From NCBI GenBank assembly GCA_964444805.1, contig CAYUIK010000073.1, positions 1 to 5,664 of the forward strand: a DNA stretch of 5,664 bases, read 5' to 3'. Under the pieces are notes generated by a model. The model saw nothing but the letters and a program-made list of their open reading frames with translations, was not told where the DNA came from and searched no databases. Each line of letters opens with the position of its first letter. Position 1 is the first letter of the stretch. The DNA comes from RECG01 sp964444805 (GTDB taxonomy: Bacteria; Bacillota_I; Bacilli_A; Acholeplasmatales; Acholeplasmataceae). Made by a program: the position numbers and the translations under genes. Positions 5,544 to 5,664 of the stretch are shown one piece after another.

Positions 5544-5619
5544 GACCCGCTAGCTCAGTCGGTAGAGCATTTGACTTTTAATCAAAGGGTCAGGCGTTCG
5601 AATCGCCTGCGGGTCACCA
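5544..5619 (+). tRNA. tRNA-Lys (anticodon UUU)
   Basis: GACCCGC pairs fully with GCGGGTC (5609-5615), followed by A and encoded CCA (5617-5619). The anticodon stem TTTGA/TCAAA encloses loop CTTTTAA, with anticodon TTT at 5577-5579. The D arm has AGCTCAGTCGGTAGAGC and the T arm GGCGTTCGAATCGCC. It is 76 nt and complete. Confidence 0.98.
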
Positions 5620-5624
5620 CTCTT

Positions 5625-5664
5625 GCGGGTGTGGCGAAATTGGCAGACGCGCTAGACTTAGGAT
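5625..5664 (+). tRNA. tRNA-Leu (anticodon UAG), 5' part, cut by the window end
   Basis: It begins GCGGGTG, then TGGCGAAATTGGCAGACGC, the usual start of a bacterial leucine tRNA with a long D loop. The anticodon stem begins CTAGA and the loop CTTAGGA (5657-5663) places anticodon TAG at 5659-5661, reading CUN codons. The last visible base, T5664, begins the 3' side of the anticodon stem. The variable arm, T arm and acceptor 3' strand lie outside the window. It follows tRNA-Lys after 5 bases. Confidence 0.93.

Overview
The window reads as a piece of a chromosome from a Bacillota- or Mollicutes-related bacterium. The support is indirect: a Bacillus-like one-piece tmRNA with an encoded CCA, strong purine-rich ribosome binding sites, sigma-A-type promoters, tRNA genes with encoded CCA, and a SERCA-like calcium pump. 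TGA is used as a stop (it ends the phosphatase and the antitoxin), so this is not a Mycoplasma-type code. No finer taxonomic call is justified from the sequence alone.

Layout. Positions 1-801 hold a minus-strand operon: a HAD-family phosphatase of the phosphoglycolate/pyrophosphate phosphatase type, overlapping by 4 bases an ABC transporter ATPase that leaves the window inside its Walker A motif. Positions 802-953 are a divergent promoter region. Positions 954-1295 on the plus strand are a complete tmRNA gene (ssrA) with its own promoter and a terminator at 1308-1339. Positions 1340-2150 hold a promoter, three degenerate direct repeats and a two-gene toxin-antitoxin module (AbrB/MazE-type antitoxin, RelE/ParE-type toxin). 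This module is clearly more AT-rich than the housekeeping genes around it. Positions 2150-2680 have no convincing gene but contain a hairpin/terminator candidate, a perfect 10-bp inverted repeat and a short open stretch that may be a gene relic. Positions 2681-5317 on the minus strand are a full-length P-type Ca2+-ATPase that probably starts at TTG. Positions 5461-5664 on the plus strand begin a tRNA array: Gln(UUG), Lys(UUU), Leu(UAG, cut by the window end).

How it fits together. The conserved elements (phosphatase/ABC operon, tmRNA, Ca2+ pump, tRNAs) look like a stable chromosomal backbone. The AT-rich toxin-antitoxin module sits in the gap between the 3' end of ssrA and the convergent Ca2+ pump, and ssrA 3' ends are classic landing sites for mobile DNA. 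There is also a functional link, though only inferred: RelE-type toxins can cut mRNA on the ribosome, and tmRNA rescues ribosomes stalled on cut messages.

I see no clearly new multi-gene system. The points most worth a second look are the tmRNA tag (short, ending SYAA, with a perfect hairpin directly before the resume codon), the repeats ahead of the toxin-antitoxin promoter, and the apparently complete set of two-site Ca2+ ligands in the pump.
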